Notes: generated from the sequence alone by a model not told the origin. A stretch of DNA of 37,006 nucleotides from Nitrosomonadaceae bacterium (GCA_030646695.1 JAUSLF010000075.1:1-37006); one strand, 5' to 3'. Numbered from the stretch's first letter, positions 1 to 8,797 are shown. Translations and numbers: made by a program.

Positions 1-54
1 AGGAATCAAGACAAAGAAGACGCTCATTATGATCAGCTCAAGTTAGGTATGTGA
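1..54 (+). CDS. C-terminal tail of an unidentified upstream gene (partial)
   Basis: An open frame runs in from the left edge and ends at a TGA at 52-54. It encodes about 17 residues ending in HYDQLKLGM. The tail is hydrophilic and charged, with no cysteines or membrane segment. A hairpin followed by a T-rich stretch starts four bases after the stop, as expected for the end of a transcription unit, which supports this being a genuine gene end. Too little is visible to name a family. Confidence 0.45.
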   Translation, partial: RNQDKEDAHYDQLKLGM

Positions 55-57
55 GTC

Positions 58-83
58 AGCGCCTTCAGGCGCTTCATATTTTT
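58..83 (+). terminator. Intrinsic terminator after the partial upstream gene
   Basis: AGCGCC (58-63) and GGCGCT (68-73) form a 6-bp stem with a TTCA loop, followed by TTCATATTTTT. It lies 4 bases beyond the stop codon at 54. A second hairpin, GCCCC/GGGGC at 84-98, follows at once. Confidence 0.6.
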
Positions 84-110
84 GCCCCTTTGAGGGGCTA
101 ACAAAGATAA

Positions 111-131
111 ACCCCCGGCTTTGCCGGGGGT
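111..131 (-). terminator. Strong hairpin terminator ending the Mth938-like gene
   Basis: ACCCCCGGC (111-119) and GCCGGGGGT (123-131) make a perfect 9-bp stem with a 3-base loop. Read on the minus strand it is followed by TTTATCTTTG, so it fits termination of the minus-strand gene that ends at 151. On the plus strand it may back up the hairpins at 58-98. Confidence 0.6.
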
Positions 132-150
132 AACTTAATTCCGGTAAATT

Positions 151-522
151 CTAGATTAGCAACGCTGCCGCTACCCGCCGTCCTTCTGCCGTCAAGATAT
201 TATAGGTGCGGCAGGCAGCAGTGGTATCCATTACTTCAACACCGATTTTTGAAGCGATTAGTGTTTTTGTCAAGGAAGGGTGGGGAAAGCGCAGGGTCGT
301 GCCAGTACCCAGTAATACTATTTCGGGTCGTAATGAGAGCAAATACTCGAAATGTTCTATCGCCAGTTGTTCGAAAGTCTGCGCTAGCCAATCTTCAATA
401 ATGCGGTCGGGCAGTATGATCAGACTGCGTTCATAGCGCATCTGATTGACCATCACATAGCCGGTGCCGTAGCCGGTGAACATATTATTCTGTTCGGAAA
501 GTCGGGAAAGATGCAGCTTCAA
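151..522 (-). CDS. Mth938/Xcc1710-like domain protein
   Basis: A 123-residue protein of the Mth938-like family (related to NDUFAF3, formerly DUF498). Family features visible are FTGYG.GYVMVN near the N-terminus, a RSLIILPDRIIEDW segment, the EIVLLGTGTTLRFP strand-loop and the C-terminal AACRTYNILTAEGRRVAAALL. Biochemical function is not established; the eukaryotic relative is a complex I assembly factor. The start chosen is TTG at 520-522, because the family begins at (M)KLHL and a GGAG lies about 7 bases upstream. An ATG at 600 would add 26 residues that do not look conserved. It is transcribed divergently from alaA and ends at the hairpin at 111-131. Confidence 0.8.
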   Translation of the reverse strand: MKLHLSRLSEQNNMFTGYGTGYVMVNQMRYERSLIILPDRIIEDWLAQTFEQLAIEHFEYLLSLRPEIVLLGTGTTLRFPHPSLTKTLIASKIGVEVMDTTAACRTYNILTAEGRRVAAALLI

Positions 523-604
523 CTGAGGTCTCCATTTGCGGCAGGTTGGCGGGTCGAGTAACATTACATCTTTTTTGCATTGCGATAAAGCAGAAAACAA
601 TGGT

Positions 605-620
605 CAGAATTAAAATTCTG
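605..620. promoter_or_regulatory. 16-bp perfect palindrome between divergent genes, candidate operator
   Basis: CAGAATT-AA-AATTCTG is a perfect 7+2+7 palindrome in the 154-bp gap between the Mth938-like gene and alaA. It lies 20 bp upstream of a consensus TTGACA (640-645), a usual position for a dimeric regulator. No regulator gene is adjacent. Confidence 0.3.
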
Positions 621-639
621 TCCATTTTAGTTGTTTTTA

Positions 640-668
640 TTGACACCTTTCGCGGCTCAGGGTTCTTA
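640..668 (+). promoter_or_regulatory. Candidate alaA promoter
   Basis: A perfect -35 hexamer TTGACA lies at 640-645. With 17-bp spacing the -10 would be TTCTTA (663-668), which is weak; TTATTC and TATTCA a few bases further are alternatives. The start codon is at 677, so any of these would give a very short or absent leader. No Shine-Dalgarno sequence is visible before alaA. Confidence 0.35.
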
Positions 669-676
669 TTCAAACT

Positions 677-1906
677 ATGCAACCGATACTAAAATCCAAC
701 AAGCTGGCCAATGTCTGTTACGACATTCGCGGGCCGGTACTTGACCGCGCCAGGCAGATGGAAGAGGACGGACACTACATTATCAAGCTCAATATCGGCA
801 ACCCCGCATCGTTCGGGTTTGATGCACCCGAGGAAATTCTGCAGGACGTGATCCATAATCTGTCTGATGCTTCCGGCTACTGTGACTCCAAAGGCTTGTT
901 CGCCGCACGCAAGGCGATCATGCACTACAGCCAGGAGAAGCATATTAGCGACGTGCAGATGGAGGATATTTACATCGGCAACGGTGTGTCCGAGCTGATC
1001 GTCATGGCCATGCAGGCGCTGCTGAACAGCGGCGACGAAGTGCTGATCCCCGCGCCCGATTATCCTCTGTGGACGGCAGCAGTGGTGCTGGCGGGCGGCA
1101 CGGCACGGCATTATGTGTGCGACGAGCAATCCGGCTGGTTGCCCGACCTGGATGACATTCGTGCCAAAGTGACTGCGAACACGCGTGCCATCGTCATCAT
1201 CAACCCGAATAATCCAACCGGCGCACTCTATCCGGATGATTTGTTGCGCGAGATCATCGAGATCGCCCGTCAGCACCAGCTCATCATTTACGCGGACGAG
1301 GTTTACGACAAGGTGTTGTACGACGGCGCCACGCACACTTCAATTGCCTCGCTGGCGGATGACGTGCTGTTTGTCACTCTCAACGGTTTGTCGAAGAATT
1401 ACCGCGCCGCCGGATTCCGTTCCGGCTGGGCGATAGTCTCCGGCAGAAAACACCATGCCCGCGATTATATCGCTGGCCTGACCATGCTGGCTTCAATGCG
1501 CCTGTGCGCCAACGTGCCTGCGCAATTCGGCATCCAGACCGCACTCGGCGGTTACCAGAGCATCAACGATCTGGTATTGCCGACCGGACGGCTGATGCGC
1601 CAGCGCGATCTTGCCTGGAAGCTGCTCACCGACATTCCCGGCATTACCTGCTTCAAGCCGCAGGCGGCGATGTATCTGTTCCCGCGGCTTGATCCAGAAA
1701 TGTATCCGATCGACGATGATCAGCAGTTTGTGCTGGATTTGCTGGTAGAGGAGAAAGTTCTGCTGGTGCAGGGCAGCGGCTTTAACTGGCCGCATCCGGA
1801 TCACCTGCGCGTAGTATTTTTGCCGAATAGTGATGATCTTACCGAAGCCATGGGCCGCATTGCCCATTTTCTTGAACATTATCGCAAGCGGCACGGAACC
1901 TATTGA
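677..1906 (+). CDS. alaA: Alanine transaminase (AlaA/YfbQ type)
   Basis: A 409-residue fold-type I PLP aminotransferase that converts pyruvate plus glutamate to alanine plus 2-oxoglutarate in the cytoplasm. The N-terminus (SNKLANVCYDIRGPV), NIGNPASFGFDAPEEIL, GYCDSKGLFAARKAI and IINPNNPTGA follow E. coli AlaA nearly position by position. The PLP lysine is K240 in NGLSKNYRAAGFRSGW, and ASMRLCANVPAQFGIQTALGGYQS is also AlaA-like. Length matches the family. It lies 21 bp upstream of hom and on the same strand, so it probably heads an amino-acid operon. There is no obvious ribosome binding site. AlaC is the alternative name, but the detailed resemblance is to AlaA. Confidence 0.9.
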   Translation: MQPILKSNKLANVCYDIRGPVLDRARQMEEDGHYIIKLNIGNPASFGFDAPEEILQDVIHNLSDASGYCDSKGLFAARKAIMHYSQEKHISDVQMEDIYIGNGVSELIVMAMQALLNSGDEVLIPAPDYPLWTAAVVLAGGTARHYVCDEQSGWLPDLDDIRAKVTANTRAIVIINPNNPTGALYPDDLLREIIEIARQHQLIIYADEVYDKVLYDGATHTSIASLADDVLFVTLNGLSKNYRAAGFRSGWAIVSGRKHHARDYIAGLTMLASMRLCANVPAQFGIQTALGGYQSINDLVLPTGRLMRQRDLAWKLLTDIPGITCFKPQAAMYLFPRLDPEMYPIDDDQQFVLDLLVEEKVLLVQGSGFNWPHPDHLRVVFLPNSDDLTEAMGRIAHFLEHYRKRHGTY

Positions 1907-1927
1907 CTCTCTTTTTATGCTGAAAAT

Positions 1928-3244
1928 ATGAAACCCATCAACGTAGGTCTGTTAGGTATTGGCACTGTCGGCGGCGGCACGTTTGCGGTACTCAAGCGCA
2001 ACCAGGAAGAAATCACTCGCCGCGCCGGGCGCGGCATCGTCATTACGATGGTGGCTGATCGCGAGGTGGAGAAGGCACGCAAAATTGTAGGTGAGGGTGT
2101 CACAGTCACCGCCGATGCGAACGAAATTGTCACCAATCCTGACATAGACATTGTGGTCGAACTGATCGGCGGTTATACCGTCGCCAAAGAGTTGATCCTC
2201 AAGGCTATTGAAAACGGCAAGCATGTGGTTACCGCCAACAAAGCATTGCTGGCTTCGCACGGCACCGAAATTTTTGCCGCCGCGCAGAAGAAAGGGGTGA
2301 TAGTAGCTTTCGAGGCGGCGGTGGCGGGTGGCATTCCGATCATCAAGGCGTTGCGCGAAGGATTGACTGCCAACCGCATCGAATGGATTGCGGGCATTAT
2401 CAACGGCACCAGTAATTTCATTTTGTCGGAAATGCGCGACAAGGGATTGACCTTCGATACTGTGCTGAAACAGGCGCAGAAGCTGGGTTATGCCGAGGCT
2501 GACCCCACTTTCGACATCGAAGGTATTGATGCCGCGCACAAGCTCACCATCATGGCGGCCATCGCTTTCGGCATTCCCATGCAATTCGACAAGGTCTATA
2601 CCGAAGGCATTGCCAAATTGACCCGCGAGGATATTCGCTATGCGGAGGAACTGGGCTACCGCATCAAACTGCTGGGCATTGCCAAGCGTACTCCCAGGGG
2701 TATCGAATTGCGCGTTCATCCTACGCTGATCCCTACGCGGCGATTGATCGCCAACGTCGAAGGTGTGATGAACGCGATTGTGGTGAAGGGCGATGCAGTG
2801 GGCGCCACGCTGTATTATGGTGCCGGAGCGGGCGCCGAACCCACCGCCAGCTCGGTAGTCGCGGATCTGGTGGATGTGACCCGCATGCACACTGCCGATC
2901 CGAAACACCGCGTTCCCCATCTCGCTTTTCAGCCGGATTTGCTGTCGAACACCCCTATACTGCCGATGGAGGAAGTGGAGACTTCCTATTATCTGCGGTT
3001 GCGAACGCTGGATAAACCGGGCGTGCTGGCCGATATCACCCGCATACTTGCCGACTTGAGCATTTCGATCGATGCAATGGTGCAGAAAGAGCCTAGCGAG
3101 GGTGAAGACCAGGTAAACATCATCATGCTCACCCATATGACGGTGGAAAAAAATATCAACGCAGCCATTGCCAGAATAGAAAAACTACCGGTGATGACGG
3201 GCAAGGTGACGCGTATCCGGCTGGAAGAATTGAACAGTAAATAA
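1928..3244 (+). CDS. hom: Homoserine dehydrogenase
   Basis: A 438-residue monofunctional enzyme that reduces aspartate-semialdehyde to homoserine with NAD(P)H, the branch point to threonine and methionine. The N-terminal nucleotide-binding motif is GLLGIGTVGGGTF (residues 7-19). The central catalytic domain contains GIINGTSNFILSEM and GYAEADPTFDIEGIDAAHK. A C-terminal ACT domain (from about residue 350, YYLRLRTLDKPGVLADI) suggests feedback control by threonine. There is no aspartokinase fusion. It follows alaA closely, and thrC begins 158 bp downstream. Confidence 0.95.
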   Translation: MKPINVGLLGIGTVGGGTFAVLKRNQEEITRRAGRGIVITMVADREVEKARKIVGEGVTVTADANEIVTNPDIDIVVELIGGYTVAKELILKAIENGKHVVTANKALLASHGTEIFAAAQKKGVIVAFEAAVAGGIPIIKALREGLTANRIEWIAGIINGTSNFILSEMRDKGLTFDTVLKQAQKLGYAEADPTFDIEGIDAAHKLTIMAAIAFGIPMQFDKVYTEGIAKLTREDIRYAEELGYRIKLLGIAKRTPRGIELRVHPTLIPTRRLIANVEGVMNAIVVKGDAVGATLYYGAGAGAEPTASSVVADLVDVTRMHTADPKHRVPHLAFQPDLLSNTPILPMEEVETSYYLRLRTLDKPGVLADITRILADLSISIDAMVQKEPSEGEDQVNIIMLTHMTVEKNINAAIARIEKLPVMTGKVTRIRLEELNSK

Positions 3245-3402
3245 TCCCACAAAAGATGATCGAACCTGGGAGGGTACGAAGGAATTCGGATGCTTGGCCC
3301 CTATTGGGTAACTCACAGTGATCCGTCAGTCCGTTAAAATTAATGCGCATTCTGCGCACACCCCTCAAACGGGTATTGAAAAAATATTTTGCGGCAAATA
3401 AC

Positions 3403-4809
3403 ATGCGTTATATCTCCACTCGCGGCGGCATGCCGCCAAAAACCTTTTCCGAAATTCTTCTGAGCGGCCTGGCTTCTGATGGCGGGCTGGCAATGCCTGA
3501 GGCATATCCGTGTATCGGTTCCGCTGAACTGGAGAAGTGGCGCGGACTAAGCTATCCGCAACTTGCATTTGAAATCCTTACACGTTTTGCCGACGATATT
3601 CCCGCTACCGATCTGCGCGATATCATCAAACGCACCTATACCGCCGGGATATTCCACAGCAAGGAAATTACCCCGCTCAAAACCCTGGCGCCGGGGCTGC
3701 ACATTCTGGGTCTGTCCAATGGACCGACACTGGCATTCAAGGACATTGCCATGCAATTGCTCGGCAACCTGTTCGAGTATGCGCTGGCGAAAACCGGGGA
3801 AGAGCTGAACATCCTCGGTGCAACTTCCGGCGATACCGGCTCCAGCGCGGAATATGCCATGCGCGGCAAACGCGGCATCCGAGTATTCATGCTCTCGCCG
3901 CATGGAAAAATGAGTTTGTTCCAGACTGCGCAAATGTTTTCCCTGCAGGACCCGAACATACTCAACATTGCCATTCGCGGCGTGTTCGACGACTGCCAGG
4001 ACATTGTCAAGGCAGTCAGCAACGACCACGCTTTCAAACAGAAATACCACATCGGCACCGTCAATTCGATCAACTGGGCGCGCGTCGCGGCGCAGATCGT
4101 TTATTACTTCAAGGGCTATTTCGCCGCTACCCGTTCAAATGTCGAGCAGGTATCGTTTGCTGTACCGTCGGGGAATTTCGGTAATATCTGTGCCGGCCAT
4201 GTGGCGCGTATGATGGGATTGCCGATCAGGCGGCTGATACTTGCCACCAATGAGAATGACGTGTTGGATGAATTCTTCCGCAGCGGTTGCTACCGGCCCC
4301 GCACCACGGCCGAAACGCAGCATACCAGCAGCCCCTCGATGGACATTTCCAAGGCATCGAATTTCGAGCGTTTCATGTTTGACCTGACCGGGCGCGATGC
4401 GGCCAAGATAAAGGAATTGTGGCGAGCCGTGGACAAGAGCGTTGCTTTCAATCTTGCCGATACGCCGTTATGGGAGAAAGTGAAGGATTTCGGTATCGTG
4501 TCGGGAACCAGCAATCATGCGGCGCGTATCGCCACCATCCGCAAACTGCATCAGCAATACGGGGTGCTGGTGGATACGCACACCGCCGATGGCATAAAAG
4601 TAGGACTGGAGCAGCGCGAAGCAGGCGTGCCGCTGATCTGCCTGGAAACCGCACTACCAGTCAAATTTTCTGAGAGCATCATCGAAGCCATCGGCCAGGA
4701 GCCGGAACGTCCGCCCGGTTACGAAAACCTGGAGAATCTGCCGCAGCGGTATGTGGTGATGGATGCTGATACCGATGCGGTCAAGGCCTTCATTGCCGAA
4801 CAAGTTTGA
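3403..4809 (+). CDS. thrC: Threonine synthase
   Basis: A 468-residue PLP enzyme that converts O-phosphohomoserine to threonine. It has the N-terminal signature MRYISTRGG, the PLP lysine K113 in LAFKDIAMQLLGNLFEY, the SGDTGSSAEYAMRG phosphate-binding region, VNSINWARVAAQIVYY and PSGNFGNICAGHVA. This is the longer proteobacterial/fungal-type subfamily. The frame is open back to an ATG at 3343, but the conserved N-terminus starts at the ATG at 3403, so the upstream 20 codons are taken as leader. No homoserine kinase (thrB) is visible between hom and thrC. The 3' end is 1 bp from the end of the convergent amidotransferase gene. Confidence 0.95.
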   Translation: MRYISTRGGMPPKTFSEILLSGLASDGGLAMPEAYPCIGSAELEKWRGLSYPQLAFEILTRFADDIPATDLRDIIKRTYTAGIFHSKEITPLKTLAPGLHILGLSNGPTLAFKDIAMQLLGNLFEYALAKTGEELNILGATSGDTGSSAEYAMRGKRGIRVFMLSPHGKMSLFQTAQMFSLQDPNILNIAIRGVFDDCQDIVKAVSNDHAFKQKYHIGTVNSINWARVAAQIVYYFKGYFAATRSNVEQVSFAVPSGNFGNICAGHVARMMGLPIRRLILATNENDVLDEFFRSGCYRPRTTAETQHTSSPSMDISKASNFERFMFDLTGRDAAKIKELWRAVDKSVAFNLADTPLWEKVKDFGIVSGTSNHAARIATIRKLHQQYGVLVDTHTADGIKVGLEQREAGVPLICLETALPVKFSESIIEAIGQEPERPPGYENLENLPQRYVVMDADTDAVKAFIAEQV

Positions 4810-4810
4810 T

Positions 4811-5635
4811 TTATGGAACCTCTGAACGAGTACTCCGTGGAGCGCGCTGCTTCCTGGCAGCGGCAAGAAAATCGTCCAGTATCGGACTGGAATCGAGCAG
4901 TCCGGTGGTATTGGCATGAAATTCCGGATGCCACTGAAAACCGGTCACATAGCATTTCCCGCGCATGCGGATGGCCTCGATGATGCCATCACCTGCGGAG
5001 ACCGCCTCGACCACCAGGTCTCTCCCCAACTGCTTGATTGCCTGATGATGGATGCTGGATACCAGATGCTCCAGTTTTCCTCCATAGAGCCGTGCCAGCC
5101 TGGAGCCTGTTTCAATATGAATGGTATGGCGATGGCAGTCATAGAGTAGCGGGTCTACATGCGCAATGGCATCAGGATGGTCGGTGGCAATATCCTGATG
5201 CAAGCTTCCGCCCAGCGCCACGTTGATCAGTTGCAACCCGCGGCAAAGACCCAGCACGGGTTTTCCCTGTGCCACACACTCCCGGAACAGGTCAATTTCA
5301 TACAGATCGCGCACCCGGTCGCCAGTCCATTCGGGGCATGACGGCGTTTCACCGTAAGAAATAGGACTGACGTCAGCACCGCCTTGCAGCACCAAGCCAT
5401 CTATTTCCGCTACATAGTCGCTTACGCGTACGCTGGAACGCTCTATGCCATAGGTTTCCAGGGATGGCAGCATGAATGCCAGCGCATGGTGACGCATGAT
5501 CCAGTGGGCGATAGTCTGTTCAAGATATTGTAGGGTCTTGTTGCGGAAGCCCAGTTCTGCCGGGGGATGATGCAGAATCCGCGGCGATAGGCCAATACGC
5601 AATGGGCGGGTCATCTTGCTTGGTGCGGGAGCCAT
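4811..5635 (-). CDS. Gamma-glutamyl-gamma-aminobutyrate hydrolase family protein (peptidase C26, PuuD-like)
   Basis: A 274-residue class-I glutamine-amidotransferase-fold hydrolase, expected to cleave gamma-glutamyl amides. The nucleophile elbow is GLCRG (C131), and the catalytic His/Glu are in FQWHPE (H236, E238). DGLVLQGGADVSPISYG and GKLEHLVSSIHHQAIKQLG are typical PuuD-like segments. The start is the ATG at 5633-5635, which overlaps the TAA of the upstream ybdK-like gene by one base (TAATG), indicating translational coupling; a GTG five codons earlier is the alternative. Its neighbour makes gamma-glutamyl bonds, so the pair could build and hydrolyse the same compound class. The physiological substrate is unknown. 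Confidence 0.85.
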   Translation of the reverse strand: MAPAPSKMTRPLRIGLSPRILHHPPAELGFRNKTLQYLEQTIAHWIMRHHALAFMLPSLETYGIERSSVRVSDYVAEIDGLVLQGGADVSPISYGETPSCPEWTGDRVRDLYEIDLFRECVAQGKPVLGLCRGLQLINVALGGSLHQDIATDHPDAIAHVDPLLYDCHRHTIHIETGSRLARLYGGKLEHLVSSIHHQAIKQLGRDLVVEAVSAGDGIIEAIRMRGKCYVTGFQWHPEFHANTTGLLDSSPILDDFLAAARKQRAPRSTRSEVP

Positions 5636-6750
5636 TAGTCGTTCATCCACAATTTGGCCTGCTGCTGCATCACATCGCTGAGATTATGTTCGTGTGCGTA
5701 AGTCTGGCGCAACCAGCTTGCGCCGTTGCCAGTGGCAAGTATCTGGCGGATCTGTGCCATTGCTTCCCCGGCCTGTAACTCTGTGGCGTGATCGGCAATG
5801 CGCAGCAGCATATCCGCGATATCCTCCCGTAGGCTGCGCTGTTCATGGGTGCGCGGATCAATGAAAACCCCATCAAGCCCAAAGCGGCAGGCCTGGAAAC
5901 GATTGAAGGTATAGACCAGATAATCATCCTCCTGCGGCTCGCCGGGCCGTTCCACCATGATATAACGCGCCATTGCCTGGATATAGCAGGCGATGGCGGC
6001 CGCGATTTCGACAGTAAGCGGGGTGTCGCATACCCGTACCTCGATGGTGCCAAACTCCGGTTTTGGACGGATATCCCAATAAAAATCTTTCATTGACTCA
6101 ACTACACCAGTGCCGGTCATTTTGCTGAAAAACCGCTCGAAATCCTCCCAGTGCAAAACGAATGGCGCACGCCCGCTGAGCGGGAAGGAAAAAACGGAAT
6201 TAAGGCGAGCCGAGGCGAACCCCGTATCATGTCCCTGCACAAAGGGAGAGGAAGCAGAAAGCGCGATGAAATGCGGGACATAGCGCGACAGCATGTGCAA
6301 TAGATGCAGCGCTTCGTCCGGACCGGGGCAGCCGATGTGGACATGCTGGCCGAATATGGTGAACTGTTTCGCCAGATAGCCATACAGGTCGGACAGGTAA
6401 TGAAAACGCGGGGCGTCGAAAATCTTCTGCTCGCTCCAGTGCTGGAATGGATGGGTGCCGCCGCCGGCCACTGCAATATTAAGAAAACGGCCGGCATCGG
6501 CCACAGTGTTGCGCAGGGAGTGCAGCTCCTCAACCAGTGCGGCGTATTCGTGCTGCACTGAGGTATTGATTTCGATCATGCTGCGGGTCATTTCGGGTTT
6601 TATTTCCCCGTGGTGTGTCTGTCTTGCAATCCGGCGCAGCATGTCGGGTGCTGAGGAGATCAGGTCATAATCATTGCAATTAAGCAACTGCAACTCGAGT
6701 TCAACCCCGATGCTTAAAGGGCGGGAGGAAGCAAATGGCATCAAACTCAT
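5635..6750 (-). CDS. ybdK: YbdK-type carboxylate-amine ligase (glutamate-cysteine ligase family 2)
   Basis: A 371-residue GCS2-family ATP-dependent ligase that joins the gamma-carboxylate of glutamate to an amine or cysteine. The family signature is clear: SIGVELELQLLN at the N-terminus, EINTSVQHEYAALVEEL, AGGGTHPFQHW, FGQHVHIGCPGPDEALHLLHML and IRPKPEFGTIEVRVCDTP. Length equals E. coli YbdK (about 372). It overlaps the antiporter gene upstream by 4 bp (ATGA) and the C26 hydrolase downstream by one base, so it is cotranscribed. Whether it makes gamma-glutamylcysteine or another gamma-glutamyl amide cannot be told from sequence. Confidence 0.9.
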   Translation of the reverse strand: MSLMPFASSRPLSIGVELELQLLNCNDYDLISSAPDMLRRIARQTHHGEIKPEMTRSMIEINTSVQHEYAALVEELHSLRNTVADAGRFLNIAVAGGGTHPFQHWSEQKIFDAPRFHYLSDLYGYLAKQFTIFGQHVHIGCPGPDEALHLLHMLSRYVPHFIALSASSPFVQGHDTGFASARLNSVFSFPLSGRAPFVLHWEDFERFFSKMTGTGVVESMKDFYWDIRPKPEFGTIEVRVCDTPLTVEIAAAIACYIQAMARYIMVERPGEPQEDDYLVYTFNRFQACRFGLDGVFIDPRTHEQRSLREDIADMLLRIADHATELQAGEAMAQIRQILATGNGASWLRQTYAHEHNLSDVMQQQAKLWMND

Positions 6751-7955
6751 GTTTTTTCCTCCAGAGTCTCTCCGGCTCCGCGCAGGGCCATTTGCACCAG
6801 GATGGGCCCGGCAAGCTCAAGGATCACGATGCTACTCATTAACACCAACCCCAGCCCCGAAGCAAAATCAGGAAAAGCAGTGGCCGTATCCAGCGTCAAC
6901 AGTAGCGTGAGGCTGGACATGGGCACAAGTGCAATCCCCAGTGCCAGCGCCTGCTGCAGATTGATACCGCTAAACCTTGCCAGCACCAGCACCGACAACA
7001 GTTTGGCGATGGTGCGGACCAGGATCAGCAGCACCACCAGCAGCATGCTGCCGCGCAGCCCGTCAAGGTTGGCCGCCAGGCCATTGGCAGTAAACATCAA
7101 TACCACCAGAACCGCACCGGCAGAACCAAAATGCGGCAGGAAGGTGCGCGGGCGCTGGCGTCGATAGCGAACGATCAGACCGGCCGCAAGCAGTATCAGC
7201 ATCGGACTGAGTTTGAGTGTCGAAGCCACGATGGTGGCGATTGTGATCATGCCAAATAAAAGGAAAGAGAAGGTTTCTTCATGCCGCCCCAGATGACGGT
7301 GGATGGAATTGAAAGCGCTACCAAATAACCAACCCAGCAGCGCCGACCCGCCAATGAGGTAGAGTGGTTGCAGCACCGTGTGAATCAGGCTGGCGCCGGT
7401 TTCGCCGTGCATGAATGCGACCGCCAGTTTATGGCAGATGATGGCATAGATACAATTGAGCGCAGTCATCAGCAGCAAGCGCTCGGTAACTTGTCCGCGG
7501 GCGCGGGATTCCGTCACCGTACGCACCACAATGGCGGGCGAAGTTGCAATGGCGATGGTCGCCACTACTGCGGCGGTGACGTGCGCGACATCAAACCACA
7601 GCAACAGTCCAAACACCGCGAAAAAAGTTGCGGCAGCTTCCAGCAGACTGGTGCCGGCAATCCACGGATTGGCCTTGAGCCAGCGCAGATTCACCTTGCT
7701 GCCCAATTCGAACAACAGGATGCCGAGCGCCAGATCGACCAGCAGCCGCCACTCCGCAGCAGGCAGTTCCGGGATCAGGTTCAGGCCGGCAGGCCCCAGC
7801 AGCAGCCCGATGCCGACATAACCGACGATGCGCGGCAGCCGCAGATAGCGCACTAGTCCTTCTCCCACCAGTACGGCAATCACCAGGGCAAGCGCGAGCC
7901 ACAGGGCCGGGCTGATCGATAGCGGCCAGGTTGGGAGGTAAGCGGACAAGGTCAT
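6747..7955 (-). CDS. Cation:proton antiporter (CPA2, KefB/NapA-like transmembrane domain)
   Basis: A 402-residue inner-membrane protein with about 12 hydrophobic segments. The first helix pair carries the family pattern GEGLVRYLRLPRIVGYVGIGLLLGP, followed by LLVDLALGILLFELGSKVNLRWL. A further family-like stretch is TIAIATSPAIVVRTVTESRARGQ. It lacks the C-terminal TrkA-N nucleotide-binding domain found in KefB/KefC, so any gating would need another subunit. It overlaps nadC upstream and ybdK downstream by 4 bp each. The location beside a gamma-glutamyl ligase recalls glutathione-gated Kef systems, but that link is only inference. Transported ion unknown. Confidence 0.85.
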   Translation of the reverse strand: MTLSAYLPTWPLSISPALWLALALVIAVLVGEGLVRYLRLPRIVGYVGIGLLLGPAGLNLIPELPAAEWRLLVDLALGILLFELGSKVNLRWLKANPWIAGTSLLEAAATFFAVFGLLLWFDVAHVTAAVVATIAIATSPAIVVRTVTESRARGQVTERLLLMTALNCIYAIICHKLAVAFMHGETGASLIHTVLQPLYLIGGSALLGWLFGSAFNSIHRHLGRHEETFSFLLFGMITIATIVASTLKLSPMLILLAAGLIVRYRRQRPRTFLPHFGSAGAVLVVLMFTANGLAANLDGLRGSMLLVVLLILVRTIAKLLSVLVLARFSGINLQQALALGIALVPMSSLTLLLTLDTATAFPDFASGLGLVLMSSIVILELAGPILVQMALRGAGETLEEKT

Positions 7956-8797
7956 GTCAGGAAGCGCATCGATAGATCTACTGCCTGCACGCTTTTGGTG
8001 AGGCTGCCGACAGAAATCCGGTCTACGCCGGTTTGCGCGATTGCGCGCACGTTCTCCAACGTGATCCCACCCGATGCTTCCAGGATGGTTTGCCCGCTTG
8101 TCAGGTTTGCGGTCAGAGCGACTGCATTGCGTAACTGGGCAAGTTCAAAGTTATCCAGCAGGATCATCTCTGCATTGGCAGCGAGCGCTTGACGCAATTG
8201 ATCCAGTGTTTCCACCTCGATCTGAATGAATACTCCCGGCGGAGCAATTTCTCTGGCGGCATGCAAGGCTTGCGCAATGCTGCCCGCAGCGATGATATGG
8301 TTTTCCTTGATGAGGATGCCGTCATACAGACCCAGGCGATGGTTGACGCCGCCGCCGCATTTGACCGCGTATTTCTGCGCAAGCCGCAGACCCGGCAGGG
8401 TCTTGCGGGTATCCACGATCACTGCTCCGGTTCCGACCACCGCTTCCACGTAGTGCCGGGTGTGCGTGGCAACAGCGGACAATGTTTGCAGAAAATTCAA
8501 CGCGGGACGTTCTGCAGTAAGCAGTGCGCGCGCATTGCCCATCACTTCACACAAATTTTGCCCGGCAGCGATTACATCACCGTCCTGTGCGAACCAGGAT
8601 ATTTGGGTTTGCGGCGCAATTTGCCGGAAACAGGCTTCAAACCACCGGATACCGCACAGCGTTGCGCTCTCCCGGCTGATGACGCTGGCGCTGGTGCTCT
8701 GCCCGGCAGGGAGCAAGAGCGCAGTGAGATCGCCCGTGCCCACATCCTCGGCCAGCGCCCGGCTGACGTTATTGTCGATTTCTGCTGCTAAATCCAT
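7952..8797 (-). CDS. nadC: Nicotinate-nucleotide pyrophosphorylase (quinolinate phosphoribosyltransferase)
   Basis: A 281-residue cytoplasmic enzyme of de novo NAD synthesis that converts quinolinate plus PRPP to nicotinate mononucleotide, CO2 and PPi. Motifs in order: ALAEDVGTGDLTALLLP, the substrate-binding RKTLPGLRLAQKYAVKCGGG, NHRLGLYDGILIKENH, MILLDNF, LEASGGITLENV and GVDRISVGSLTKSV. The ATG at 8795-8797 (GGGAA about 4 bases upstream) fits the usual N-terminus. In-frame starts at 8824 and 8830 would add 9-11 residues. It leads a four-gene minus-strand operon whose members overlap. The 74-bp gap to the divergent GltB-like gene must hold both promoters. Confidence 0.93.
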   Translation of the reverse strand: MDLAAEIDNNVSRALAEDVGTGDLTALLLPAGQSTSASVISRESATLCGIRWFEACFRQIAPQTQISWFAQDGDVIAAGQNLCEVMGNARALLTAERPALNFLQTLSAVATHTRHYVEAVVGTGAVIVDTRKTLPGLRLAQKYAVKCGGGVNHRLGLYDGILIKENHIIAAGSIAQALHAAREIAPPGVFIQIEVETLDQLRQALAANAEMILLDNFELAQLRNAVALTANLTSGQTILEASGGITLENVRAIAQTGVDRISVGSLTKSVQAVDLSMRFLT

